A stretch of 64,000 bases of DNA from an uncultured Bacilli bacterium (GCA_934096235.1 CAKOLO010000002.1:186001-250000), one strand, 5' to 3'; positions 9,085 through 17,952 are shown, counted from the stretch's first letter. Made by a program: numbers and translations. The notes: generated from the sequence alone by a model not told the origin.

Positions 9085-9262
9085 TATTCTCCTTTCTTTT
9101 GCATAGCATCTTGTTTGCCGTTTCCATTATAACTCTCTTACCATCATTTGTGTCATTTATTTCGTTATTTTCATCTTTATATTTAAGTATTAAACATACA
9201 TATTCTTGTAATAAAGTAAATATATCTTTACCATCATTTTTAAATGTTTCAGTTATTATCAT
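9077..9262 (-). CDS. 61-aa protein coupled to the recombinase
   Basis: The small hydrophilic protein ends in TAG overlapping the recombinase start (ATGTATAG), so the two are translationally coupled. It contains a central hydrophobic strand/helix (TLLQEYVCLILKY) but no recognisable DNA-binding fold. Short companions next to large serine recombinases can act as recombination directionality factors or regulators; that role is inference. No clear family. Confidence 0.55.
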   Translation of the reverse strand: MIITETFKNDGKDIFTLLQEYVCLILKYKDENNEINDTNDGKRVIMETANKMLCKRKENNV

Positions 9263-9946
9263 ACCACTCTACCCCTTTTGGTTTCATACTTAAATATATT
9301 CCTAATACTTAAAATTATTTTATTTTTACATCTTATAAATCACTCCTCCTTAATAAATTTTTTTATTGTTTTTATATAAAATTGGGTACATAACTTTTGA
9401 CTTTAATTCTCTAATTTTCTAAATATTCCGCGTGTTTATTTTTAGCAGGATAAGGATGGCTGACAAACAACTTCCCAGTGGGGAGTTTAGCCCTATTTTA
9501 AAGGGATTGCGAAAGACTACTTTGTCATACATTAAAATAAATGTCATACTATTGGGTTAACTAAAAATAGCAAATTTTGTATCAAAAATAGCAGTTAGAC
9601 ACACAAATGGTTATACAAATGTCATACTTTTGGATTAACAAAATTGCTAATTATGAACCTCTTTTCACACATAAACCAACTTTTTTAGGTACCTTAATTA
9701 TTTTTCTTTTTATAATTTCTTGGTACCGACTTTTTTGTTTGTATAATTTTAGATAATAATTCCTCCTTACAAAAAAATACTATACTCATAAACTGAATAT
9801 AGTATTTTAGCATCTAATAGTTCATCTCTTAGAACTATTGCTATATTATAATCATTATATCGTAAATAAATTAAAAGTCAATGTCAAAAAAGAGAACATT
9901 ATTATGTAAATTAAAATGACAATATGAGAAAAATAAAATTTAAAAT
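9263..9946. other. Structured non-coding region of the element
   Basis: No convincing gene lies in these 680 bases. On the plus strand, 9469-9487 forms AACTTCCC/GGGGAGTT and 9491-9505 forms CCCT/AGGG, side by side. The motif TGTCATA occurs at 9523, 9542 and 9620; the copies at 9542-9561 and 9620-9639 are direct repeats matching 18 of 20 bases. AAAAATAGCA occurs twice between them. GGTACC occurs twice near 9690-9725. This could be the promoter and operator region for the recombinase genes, a recombinase-accessory site, or a small structured RNA. Confidence 0.5.
9775..9807 (-). terminator. Terminator of the restriction-modification operon
   Basis: AAATACTATA/TATAGTATTT stem with a T7 run on the minus strand, about 140 bases beyond the specificity gene. 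Confidence 0.75.
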
Positions 9947-11008
9947 TTATATACTTTTTAAATGAAATAATTTTGATTTTATATTTCTTTTTAAATTATT
10001 CATATAAAAATCCATATATTCAAAATCTGGTTTACCATCTTCTCTAATAGGCAATTTTATTGAAAAGTCAGTTTTTATATGTCTATTTAATTCATCAATA
10101 AAAGCTTTATAATGAGTATTACCTTCCTTAAAAATAATAGAACATATAAATTCTTTGGTTTCGAGTGACATATCAACTTTTGGAATTAAAACAACCACAT
10201 TTTGACTAGTATAAAATTCTTTTTTTTGAACAAAACAAGAACCCAAATACGCTCCACCTAACGCAAGTGTTAAATTACCTGATTTAAATGGTTCATAATT
10301 TTCTACTCTATCAACTATTGCCGTTACACCATTATTTATTCCAGATCTTCCAACAAAATTTATAGTAGGATTATTATACTTCATTGCTACTTTATCCATT
10401 TTGCTTCCCGAGTCTATTTCAAACAAGTCATACAAATGAAAACTCTTCCATTTTTCTATATTGATTTTTTTATTATTACCATCTAAATTTCTCAAGTTAC
10501 TAAATGTATTTTTCACTTTTTGACTAATGTTTTTCATAAAATTTTCCATATAGTTAAAATCTATATTATTTTCTTCATCAACTGGAAATTTTAATAATAT
10601 TTCTTTTGCAGATTCCCGCGTAAATTTATTAACATAATCATAATTTAAATTTTTTGCTTTTTCTCTAAAAACTGTTACTAAAAATAAATAAGCATATTTT
10701 GTCCATTTATCTTTTTCCAAAGGATACAATCCTTGAACATGTGGATATCCTACGAATGATTTTTCTTGATAAAATATAGAATCAGCTGAAGTTGTATCAC
10801 TAAAAGTTACCATGTTCCCAGTTTCAGTACATTCTTGATTTGTGTATCCACCAATACCATTATTGTAACTCGAATTAACAACAACAGGATTAATTCCATT
10901 CTGTTCAAGCAGAACATTGTTATTCATCTTGTATGACTTAGTAGGATGTATATCAAATAAATCACCAATTTTAAATTCTTTCCATTTTACAATATCCAGT
11001 TTATTCAT
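9947..11008 (-). CDS. DNA specificity subunit of a BcgI-like restriction-modification system
   Basis: About 353 residues with two target-recognition-like halves: each begins with W-K-x-F/S-x-x-L-F-D/E-I (residues near 10 and 190) and ends in a conserved helix (IDFNYMENFMKN and PDFEYMDFYMNN). That is the TRD-helix-TRD-helix plan of HsdS and BcgIB. The ATG at 11008 overlaps the end of the methylase gene (ATGAATAA) and follows AGAGGTGAT inside it; the in-frame GTG at 11020 is less likely. It would direct the neighbouring protein to a bipartite DNA site. Confidence 0.85.
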   Translation of the reverse strand: MNKLDIVKWKEFKIGDLFDIHPTKSYKMNNNVLLEQNGINPVVVNSSYNNGIGGYTNQECTETGNMVTFSDTTSADSIFYQEKSFVGYPHVQGLYPLEKDKWTKYAYLFLVTVFREKAKNLNYDYVNKFTRESAKEILLKFPVDEENNIDFNYMENFMKNISQKVKNTFSNLRNLDGNNKKINIEKWKSFHLYDLFEIDSGSKMDKVAMKYNNPTINFVGRSGINNGVTAIVDRVENYEPFKSGNLTLALGGAYLGSCFVQKKEFYTSQNVVVLIPKVDMSLETKEFICSIIFKEGNTHYKAFIDELNRHIKTDFSIKLPIREDGKPDFEYMDFYMNNLKRNIKSKLFHLKSI

Positions 11009-12773
11009 CTTCGATATCACCTCTTAATGTAATAACATAATTTTTTCCATCTTCAGCTACGCAACTTGCATACAGTACCTTTTCTATCAAATTATCTGAA
11101 AATTCTTTAACATCTATTCCTTCTTCATACATTAAGTAGTCCATCATTGTTTTTGTAAAATCTTCTTCATATATTTCAAATTCCTTTTCTGGTGTTTGAT
11201 AACTCAAGTGTTCACTTGGTTTAATCCACTGAATTGTTGGATCACCATTTTGTTTATGAACAACATCAACAAATTTATCTTCAATTTCTTGCCATCTATC
11301 TTTGATATCATGTCTGCCTTGATTTTTTACAGTTTCCAAACCATCATTTTCAATATAACAAGCAAATATTTCTTTATCATTTTGTGGTATGCCGGCTTCA
11401 AATACAAATATAGATGTCGTTACGCCTTCTGAAAATACTTTTTCTGGAAGTTTAATAATTTTTTGTAGTTGATGATGTTTTAAAATTGAAGCACTATTAT
11501 CTTTTTCCAGTTTTTTATCTGGTAAAATAAATGCACACATGGTATGAGAAGGCACACTATCAAGAACATTTTCTACAATTTTAAGGCACCCATACTTTCT
11601 TTCAAACGGAGGATTCATTAACACTTTTGTTATTCCTTTACCTCTAATCCATTCTGAAGCTTTTGAGGTTCTACTATCAAGTTGTTCCAAATTCGTTTTT
11701 CCATCTTTATGTATTAGCATATTTGCACAAGCCAAAGCATAAATTTCTCTATCAAATTCAATACCAAATAGTTGAGATGTTTTGATTTTTCTTGCCTTTT
11801 CTGTTTGAACACCCCCAGCTTCTTTTATCATTTTACTCATAGATTTAACTAAAAATCCTCCGGATCCACATGCCGCGTCTAGAACTTTATCATCTTGATG
11901 AACATCTATTATTCTATACATAAAAGATGTGATATGCTCTGGCGTAAATACTTGCCCACTTTCAGATTTCTTCTTATACCTATTAAATTCATTAAAGAAA
12001 ATACCCATAACATCTTCTCCGTTCCAATAGTCCGAATTAAGACATTTAGAAATTTCTGTTACCCATTCAATAAAATTGTCTATTGCTTCTTGATTATCGG
12101 AAGAGTTCATTCTGATTTCTGAATACACATCCAATAATATATCTAATTTTTGATTTTGTCTTCTACTATCCTCCAAAGATTTTGCTAATGTCGAATGAAT
12201 TGATGTATGAAATGTTTGATAATTCATTCCTTTAATTAAACTTGCACCATATCGTTTTGCTACCAAAGCACAAGCAGTAAATATCATTCTATGATACAAA
12301 TTTTTAATTCCAAACTCAGTATGCAAACAGTCATTTATCTTTTTTGTTAATCCGTATATTTTTTGCTTATCTATTTTATTAATCAAAAACAAAGATAAAT
12401 AATATTTTTTATTTTCCAATTTTTCGGGTACATCTATTTCTTCATTGTTTTTAGTCACAATTACTTCATAACCATTATATAAAATCCCAATAACTTTATT
12501 ATATTTAGTCAAAACTATATTGCAATTTTTTTCTAACTCATATAAATAATTTCGCAACGCTTGATTAGAGTTTTTTGTTTCTAATATTATAGCCGTTTCT
12601 TCCAGATTGTCAGGCAAATACCAGCCATCCGGTTTATCACTAATACCTTTAAAACCCAGTTGATTAAATGTTGTTAATTGGCCAACACCGCTTTTTATAT
12701 TGTGTTCATTTTTAAAATCTAATATTTTACCAGCATTATCCCTTACAATATCTTCTGTCAAAAATTCTCTCAT
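11001..12773 (-). CDS. Fused restriction endonuclease/N6-adenine methyltransferase (BcgI-A/type IIB-like)
   Basis: The 590-residue protein has an N-terminal nuclease-like domain with KPDG near residues 47-50 and ETK at 65-67, fitting PD-(D/E)XK. A helical HsdM-like linker follows, then an N6_Mtase core with motif I DAACGSGGF (near 300) and catalytic motif IV NPPF (near 385). Having cleavage and methylation on one chain beside a separate specificity protein is the BcgI plan (family knowledge). No HsdR motor gene is present, so a type I system is unlikely. A modification-only role remains possible if the nuclease site is inactive. Confidence 0.82.
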   Translation of the reverse strand: MREFLTEDIVRDNAGKILDFKNEHNIKSGVGQLTTFNQLGFKGISDKPDGWYLPDNLEETAIILETKNSNQALRNYLYELEKNCNIVLTKYNKVIGILYNGYEVIVTKNNEEIDVPEKLENKKYYLSLFLINKIDKQKIYGLTKKINDCLHTEFGIKNLYHRMIFTACALVAKRYGASLIKGMNYQTFHTSIHSTLAKSLEDSRRQNQKLDILLDVYSEIRMNSSDNQEAIDNFIEWVTEISKCLNSDYWNGEDVMGIFFNEFNRYKKKSESGQVFTPEHITSFMYRIIDVHQDDKVLDAACGSGGFLVKSMSKMIKEAGGVQTEKARKIKTSQLFGIEFDREIYALACANMLIHKDGKTNLEQLDSRTSKASEWIRGKGITKVLMNPPFERKYGCLKIVENVLDSVPSHTMCAFILPDKKLEKDNSASILKHHQLQKIIKLPEKVFSEGVTTSIFVFEAGIPQNDKEIFACYIENDGLETVKNQGRHDIKDRWQEIEDKFVDVVHKQNGDPTIQWIKPSEHLSYQTPEKEFEIYEEDFTKTMMDYLMYEEGIDVKEFSDNLIEKVLYASCVAEDGKNYVITLRGDIEDE

Positions 12774-12783
12774 TTTCTTTTCA

Positions 12784-12993
12784 CTACTCCATTTCGTTTT
12801 TATTAAAATTTAATATATCAACCATTTTTATGTATTCTTTAAAATCAATTATCACTACATAATCTTGTCCGTTTTTTGTAACGCGCAACGGTTTCTTAGA
12901 ATCATGAACTTTTTTAAATAACTTTGCTGATTTTCCTTTATTAAAATCTCTTGAAAGTGCCATATCCTCAATATATTTGTTTATTTTTTCCAT
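12784..12993 (-). CDS. Phd/YefM-like small protein
   Basis: The 69-residue product has the Phd/YefM pattern of an N-terminal helix, KGKSAKLFKKVHDSKKP, then RVTKNGQDYVVIIDFKEY. Such proteins are usually antitoxins and repressors of their own promoter. No toxin gene follows; instead the restriction-methylase gene starts ten bases downstream, so it may act as a control protein for that operon (inference). The ATG at 12993 follows AAGGTGATGTTT; an upstream in-frame GTG is less likely. A palindrome lies about 50 bases upstream. Confidence 0.65.
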   Translation of the reverse strand: MEKINKYIEDMALSRDFNKGKSAKLFKKVHDSKKPLRVTKNGQDYVVIIDFKEYIKMVDILNFNKNEME

Positions 12994-13040
12994 AAACATC
13001 ACCTTATTATTAATTTTTTCTATAATAATTATATCATTTA

Positions 13041-13070
13041 TAATTACAATTGTAAATACAATAGTAATTA
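13041..13070. promoter_or_regulatory. Palindromic operator candidate upstream of the Phd-like gene
   Basis: TTACAATTGTAA (13044-13055) is a perfect palindrome, nested with a wider TAATTAC...GTAATTA inverted pair (13041-13047 and 13064-13070). It is placed where a self-regulating Phd-like repressor would bind. Confidence 0.45.
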
Positions 13071-13090
13071 CTTTTAGTAAAATTCAATAA

Positions 13091-13142
13091 AAAAACTAGG
13101 TTTTATTTTATCTAATTTTAAGATGTTATATTGAAACCTAGT
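13091..13142 (-). terminator. Terminator of the Gabija-type operon
   Basis: ACTAGGTTT/AAACCTAGT stem with a wide loop and a T7 run on the minus strand, just after the helicase gene. Confidence 0.7.
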
Positions 13143-13165
13143 ACATTAAATTTTATTTTTATCTT

Positions 13166-14809
13166 TTATTCATAAATTACAAATTCAATTTTATTACCCC
13201 ATATTCTTTCTATGTTATTTTTCATTGAATTAATTGCATATTGTGACCTTGAATTATTTTCTTCAACTATATAATTAATTACCAACGAACTTTGAGCTCT
13301 TGTGCAAGAAACATACAACAGTTTTTCTGTTCTATTCTTAACAGACTCTTTCATTGCTTGATTTTTAAATAACTTTGAAAAGTTATACCAATTCCATGTT
13401 GTATTCTCATTAATATTTATCACTACATGTTTGAATTCATTACCCTTTGTACCGTGCATTGTTTGTAATAATGTTTTTTCAGAAAATTGTAAATAATAAT
13501 TATAAAATTCTATAGCTTTAATTTCTGTAATTATTGAAAGAAATTCAACATCATCAGATTCCTCATATGTTTTACATAATTTTAAATAATCCAAATTAGA
13601 AAGAATATCTAATGAAAAAATTTTTTCTAAAAATAACTGAATGCTGATTTCTGACATTTCCGATATAATATTATATACTTGTTCTTTTATGTTATTTAAA
13701 ATTTCAAAATTAATATAATTTTTATTAATATTTTTAATTATTGCACTAGATATGTTGTTTTTTGTCTCGTAAATCAAAGGCATAATTTCACTACAAATAT
13801 ATCTTAAGTATCGCTCATCAGCATTTTTTATTACATTTGAAGTATTATTGCCATATCTTTTATAATAAATATCATATATATTAGAAAATCCGACTTCATC
13901 AGCAATATATCTATGTGTTAGATGCAACTTTTCAAAATCATTATATTGAATACATTTCTTCAAGTATTTGTCATCGCTTAAATTATAAATGAACTTTATT
14001 TCATTCTTATTCACAGAATTATTTTTGCACACCTGTATTAAATCTGAGCGTAAACTATTGTTAAGATTAATTATTTCTGAACACGACCTATAGTTTTCTT
14101 CTTTTTTTATAAACTTAAATATATTTTTATACTCTCCTTGTATTTCTCCTATTCCATTAAGATATATATTTTGCATTGTATCGCCAAATAATCCAATTAG
14201 GATATCATTAAATTTTTCTTTATAATCCTGAAGTTTCTTTAAAAATTCATAAAATATTATTTTATGTGTATCTTGATATTCATCAACAAAAATATAATCA
14301 ATTGAAGAAAATAAAATGTTACAATATTGCTCATTTGATAAAAATGAATTAAAAATATTTAGAAGTGTATCATGTGAAATAATTCCATTGTTCAAACTTT
14401 CATAATCTCTATACGATATTGGCAATGTCAAATCTGCATTTTTGTATTTTTCAACTTTTGTTTCATTATTTTCTATTTTATATTTGCTGATTTTTTCAAT
14501 TATACACTTATTTACTTCTACTCTTAATGAAGCTTGAAATTTACATATATTTTTCCAAATAAATTCGTGAATAGTAGAAACAAATACATTATTAACATCA
14601 CTTAACCTAGAAACGATTTCATTCTTTGCATTATTTGTATATGTTATGCAAATTATTTTTGATTCTGGCTTTGTAATTTTTAAATAGTTAATTGTACTAA
14701 CTAAAGTATGTGTTTTTCCAGAACCGGCACCAGCGTCTAAACAAAAGTTTTCTTTTTTTTCTATACAGTCCTTTATTTCTTCTAGTGCCTTATTTATTTC
14801 GCTAGCCAT
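13166..14809 (-). CDS. UvrD/Rep-like helicase, Gabija GajB type
   Basis: The 547-residue superfamily 1 helicase has Walker A AGAGSGKT (27-34), Walker B FVDEYQDT, the NYRS motif, TMHGTKGNEF (motif V) and the LLYVSCTRAQ motif VI. It is shorter than UvrD/AddA and has no nuclease domain, as in GajB. Its start overlaps the end of the nuclease gene by 16 bases, so the two are coupled. In Gabija systems GajB senses DNA ends and works with GajA to stop phage (family knowledge); function here is inferred from pairing and order. Confidence 0.85.
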   Translation of the reverse strand: MASEINKALEEIKDCIEKKENFCLDAGAGSGKTHTLVSTINYLKITKPESKIICITYTNNAKNEIVSRLSDVNNVFVSTIHEFIWKNICKFQASLRVEVNKCIIEKISKYKIENNETKVEKYKNADLTLPISYRDYESLNNGIISHDTLLNIFNSFLSNEQYCNILFSSIDYIFVDEYQDTHKIIFYEFLKKLQDYKEKFNDILIGLFGDTMQNIYLNGIGEIQGEYKNIFKFIKKEENYRSCSEIINLNNSLRSDLIQVCKNNSVNKNEIKFIYNLSDDKYLKKCIQYNDFEKLHLTHRYIADEVGFSNIYDIYYKRYGNNTSNVIKNADERYLRYICSEIMPLIYETKNNISSAIIKNINKNYINFEILNNIKEQVYNIISEMSEISIQLFLEKIFSLDILSNLDYLKLCKTYEESDDVEFLSIITEIKAIEFYNYYLQFSEKTLLQTMHGTKGNEFKHVVININENTTWNWYNFSKLFKNQAMKESVKNRTEKLLYVSCTRAQSSLVINYIVEENNSRSQYAINSMKNNIERIWGNKIEFVIYE

Positions 14810-16809
14810 TGCAATCCCTCCATTATGTAACTTGGTACTTTCCAGCCATCAAGTAAAATCACATCTAACGAAAAGGCACTCTTTTCTATTTCTTGAATAA
14901 TTTCATAACAATATTGGTCCAGCTGCTCTTTTGTCAAACTATCAATAATTAAGCTTAAATTGTTATTATTATAATCTTTTTTTATTTTTTGTATTGCATT
15001 CTGGAGCGATTCTATATCATTAATATTTTTAACAATCCACTCTTTATTTTCAAGTAAAAACTGTTCTTCAAGTGTTCTTCCCCATTTCATTTCATTTTTT
15101 TGTGGTAATTGAAAAGTTATTAATGAGTTTTCTAAATCGTCACTTTTTTCCCTACCAGTTATTGATAAATATTTTTCTTTTATTTCAGATACAAATAATG
15201 TTTTATCTTTATATCCAAACCAATTTTTTATTGTTGGATTTGTAGTCTTTAAATCTTTTATATTTAAATCACATGGACAACTTTTATTATGATTACCAAC
15301 TACCGAATCTAGATCTGTTATTGTCAAACTTTTAATTTCTAAAAACTTGACTAAATCTTGAAAAATATATGCATGTCTACCACCAACCTCAAAAATAGCA
15401 ATATGTTGTGAAGAAATTTTTTTGTCATTTAACGAATCATACTTCGCAAAAAAATATGGTAGCATAATCCTTTCTGCCATCCCCTCCAAAAAAATTACTT
15501 TATCTGCAAAAAATAAATCACAAGTATTTAATATAAAATATTTATCAATTATATTTTTTAAGCCTGAATACTCTTGTTGATTTATAAAACTTCTTAATGA
15601 CTTAATTTTTAATCCATTTTTAGTATTTAAAAAATAATTGATATCATTTATATCAGAAGATTGTAAAATGTATGCCGAATGTGTTGATATAATTGAATAT
15701 ATATTACTATCATTAAATATTTTATTAATTTTTGAAAGAAATACAGATTGCATTTGCGGATGCAAATGAGATTCTGGTTCTTCCAAAAAAACCATATTAA
15801 ATACTGCTTTTTTTGTATTAATATCAAACTTAAATGCTTCAATTTGTATATAAATATATAATAAATTACTATAACCTAATCCATTTGATGACTCTGATAA
15901 TGCTATATCATCAAAGAAATACTTAACTTTAGAATTTTTCTTTAATAAATTTTCAATATCGAAATCAGACACTATATTCAATTTTTTATCCTTATCATCA
16001 TTAACTATTTCTTCGTTTAAAACTTTAATTAACTCTGAAAAATAATTAGCATAGGTATCGTCGAGTTTATCTTTAATATTTTCAATCGCTTCTCTAAATA
16101 AATCATCACTATTCAAATCTTCAGTATTTTTTTTCTTTTTTTCTTGATAAAATTTCCAAATAGCATTAGAAAGTGTCATTTTTTCATTATCAGAAATATC
16201 ATCAACTTCTCTTTGTGCCGATATCACAAATAAGTTAAATAAATTATATATATAATTTGTATCTACACTGTTAAGATATGTTGATTCTGGTTTAGAAGAA
16301 AAATACTTTTTACTATAGTAATTGTAAAATTCTCTTTCAAAAAAACTATAAAAATCAATTTTATCTTCTTCTCTTTTGAATTTTTCATTATAGGTTTCAT
16401 AATCAATAAAAATCTTATTATTTTTATCTAAAGAAAATTCACATTTTATAATTATAGTATTATTATTATCAAATTCATAAATTAAATCTTTTATCAATGC
16501 TAAGTTATCATTTTCGTCTATATCTATTGAGATATTCATTTCTATTACTGGAAATTCTTTCACTATTTCTTCATTACCCGCTTTATAGTTATTATATAAT
16601 TCATTTATTAAATTCCTTCTTATTTTTTTGTAATTAAAGTCGCTAAATTTAAATGTAGAAGTGTTTGTTAAAAATTTAGTCATTATTTCTACAATTGATG
16701 TTTTTGCAGTGTTGTTCTTTCCTACAATAATGGTTTGCTTATTAATACTTAATAAACATCTTTCTTCAGATTTTCTGTAATTTTTAAAATCGATACTATG
16801 TATTTTCAT
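14794..16809 (-). CDS. OLD-family ATPase/TOPRIM nuclease, Gabija GajA type
   Basis: The 671-residue protein has an ABC-type ATPase domain: GKNNTAKTS (30-38, Ala replacing the usual Gly before Lys), an SSNGLGYSN signature-like segment near 308, and Walker B MVFLEEPESHLHP near 339-351. A TOPRIM domain follows with Glu442 (FLEGMAER) and DLD at 499-501. This is the GajA/OLD architecture; GajA nicks specific DNA when nucleotide is depleted (family knowledge). The start follows AAGGAG. It is the first gene of the two-gene unit and the one nearest the right end of the element. Confidence 0.88.
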   Translation of the reverse strand: MKIHSIDFKNYRKSEERCLLSINKQTIIVGKNNTAKTSIVEIMTKFLTNTSTFKFSDFNYKKIRRNLINELYNNYKAGNEEIVKEFPVIEMNISIDIDENDNLALIKDLIYEFDNNNTIIIKCEFSLDKNNKIFIDYETYNEKFKREEDKIDFYSFFEREFYNYYSKKYFSSKPESTYLNSVDTNYIYNLFNLFVISAQREVDDISDNEKMTLSNAIWKFYQEKKKKNTEDLNSDDLFREAIENIKDKLDDTYANYFSELIKVLNEEIVNDDKDKKLNIVSDFDIENLLKKNSKVKYFFDDIALSESSNGLGYSNLLYIYIQIEAFKFDINTKKAVFNMVFLEEPESHLHPQMQSVFLSKINKIFNDSNIYSIISTHSAYILQSSDINDINYFLNTKNGLKIKSLRSFINQQEYSGLKNIIDKYFILNTCDLFFADKVIFLEGMAERIMLPYFFAKYDSLNDKKISSQHIAIFEVGGRHAYIFQDLVKFLEIKSLTITDLDSVVGNHNKSCPCDLNIKDLKTTNPTIKNWFGYKDKTLFVSEIKEKYLSITGREKSDDLENSLITFQLPQKNEMKWGRTLEEQFLLENKEWIVKNINDIESLQNAIQKIKKDYNNNNLSLIIDSLTKEQLDQYCYEIIQEIEKSAFSLDVILLDGWKVPSYIMEGLQWLAK

Positions 16810-16828
16810 AAACTTCTCCTTACAACTA

Positions 16829-16862
16829 AAAAATAGTATTTATCATAAAAGATTAAATACTA
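16829..16862 (-). terminator. Terminator-like hairpin at the element's right side
   Basis: TAGTATTTA/TAAATACTA stem with a T6 run on the minus strand, between the amidase 5' fragment and the nuclease gene; it would insulate the cargo from the amidase promoter. Confidence 0.6.
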
Positions 16863-17019
16863 CACATCTAATATTAATTATATCATATAATTCACTTTTT
16901 TGATAATTTAAACAGCATTTAATAACTAAAAATTGTTTTTTGTTCTTTTACAATGAAAACTTATCAAAAACTTTGACATTAAGCCAAAATCCTTATATTT
17001 TAAAGCAAACAAGACACTA

Positions 17020-17313
17020 TTACACTTTGCCTACATTCTTACCTTTCGCACCTCCTGCATTCAAGTGATTTGAAACAACAACTACATCTTTACTATCGCC
17101 AAAGAAGCTTTGTACTTTATTTATTCTTTCTTTTGGAGTTAATGTTACATCACTATCTCTTGTTAATCTAACAGGTACGCCTAATTCTTTTAATCTATCA
17201 TACATGTACTTACTAATACGAAGTGTAAAATCTTTTTCTTTAAGTCCATTAGAGACTGCTCCAGGATCGGTTCCTCCATGTCCTGGATCTATAACTATTC
17301 CTTTTAAAGCCAT
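17020..17313 (-). pseudogene. 5' fragment of split N-acetylmuramoyl-L-alanine amidase
   Basis: The first 89 codons are amidase_3: DPGHGG (first zinc His), NGLKEKD (Glu ligand) and SNHLNAGG (third ligand). The last eight codons (17050-17020) come from the inserted element and end in TAA. The catalytic Glu and the LysM repeats lie at 6549-5599. The start follows TTAGGTGATTAT. There is no signal peptide, as in some phage-type or autolytic amidases. The truncated product may fold partly but should not cleave. Confidence 0.9.
17031..17055. other. Right attachment site of the integrative element
   Basis: The shared GGAGG is plus-strand CCTCC at 17051-17055. CTACATTCT at 17031-17039 is the inverted partner of 6561-6569. 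Outer spacing from a GA core is 13 bases here and 12 at the left end. Confidence 0.8.
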
Positions 17314-17335
17314 ATAATCACCTAATTTATTGTAT

Positions 17336-17365
17336 GAAAAAACATATATTTTGCTAATATATGTT
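17336..17365 (-). terminator. Terminator
   Basis: AACATATATT/AATATATGTT stem with TTTTTT on the minus strand; follows the XTP pyrophosphatase gene. Confidence 0.75.
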
Positions 17366-17944
17366 TTAATAAATTCCTTTTTGTTCTAGTTTTTCTTTTA
17401 AATCTTTTGCTGCTAAGAATCTGGCACTTTTCTTATTCTTTTCTTCAGGTGTCAATTCTGCTAAAGTTCTTCCATCTAATAATTCAAATATTTCATCAAA
17501 ACCAAAGCCATTGTCTCCTCGTCTTGTCTCTGTTATATTTCCATCAAGTATACCCTCTCCAACTATTGTATCTTCACCATTATAATAAACTAGTTCACAT
17601 ACCACTTTGGCGCTTTTATCTTCACACTTCTTTACTTCATTGATTATATATTCATTTCTTTCTTTATCAGTAGCATCTTCGCCTAAGAATCTATGTGTCA
17701 TTACTCCTGGAAATCCATTTAACGCATTTACACATAAACCTGAGTCATCCGCGATAACTGGCATGTTCGCTATATTATAAATTTCGTGTGCTTTCTTTTT
17801 AGCATTTCTTAAAAAAGTATCAGCATCTTCTTCAACTTCTTTATCTATCTTTTTATCCCTTAATGTATAAATTGTATCATCATTAAATATACTTTTTATT
17901 TCATTAATTTTAAATTTATTGTTTGTTGCGATTAAAACTTCCAT
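17366..17944 (-). CDS. XTP/dITP diphosphatase (RdgB/HAM1)
   Basis: The enzyme hydrolyses deaminated purine triphosphates (dITP, XTP) to monophosphates, keeping them out of DNA and RNA. Signatures: N-terminal IATNNKFKINE, the VIADDSGLCVNALNGFPGV active-site block, GDNGFGFDEIF and KNKKSARFLA. Length 192 residues is normal. The frame extends upstream, but MEVLIATNN at 17944 is the real start, preceded by AGGTGATTTT and just after the stop of the upstream gene. Confidence 0.95.
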   Translation of the reverse strand: MEVLIATNNKFKINEIKSIFNDDTIYTLRDKKIDKEVEEDADTFLRNAKKKAHEIYNIANMPVIADDSGLCVNALNGFPGVMTHRFLGEDATDKERNEYIINEVKKCEDKSAKVVCELVYYNGEDTIVGEGILDGNITETRRGDNGFGFDEIFELLDGRTLAELTPEEKNKKSARFLAAKDLKEKLEQKGIY

Positions 17945-17952
17945 AAAATCAC

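Larger units (their letters stand above)
6547..17053. mobile_element. 10.5-kb serine-recombinase integrative element carrying defence genes
   Basis: The element interrupts the amidase gene in the codons for the Gly-rich loop after the third zinc ligand. Contents, left to right: unknown 240-aa gene, large serine recombinase, 61-aa coupled gene, about 650 bases of structured non-coding DNA, BcgI-like specificity and restriction-methylase genes, Phd-like gene, UvrD-like helicase and OLD/TOPRIM nuclease (Gabija-type). All genes are on the minus strand, parallel to the amidase. There are no capsid, tail, conjugation or replication genes, so it is a small integrative element rather than a prophage or ICE. 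Excision would regenerate an intact amidase. Confidence 0.88.

Noticed and set aside
11001..12773. Classical type I HsdM
   Set aside because: No HsdR motor gene follows and an N-terminal PD-(D/E)XK-like region is present, which fits a BcgI-type protein better.
6547..17053. Prophage
   Set aside because: No capsid, tail, terminase or lysis genes; the size and content fit a small integrative element.
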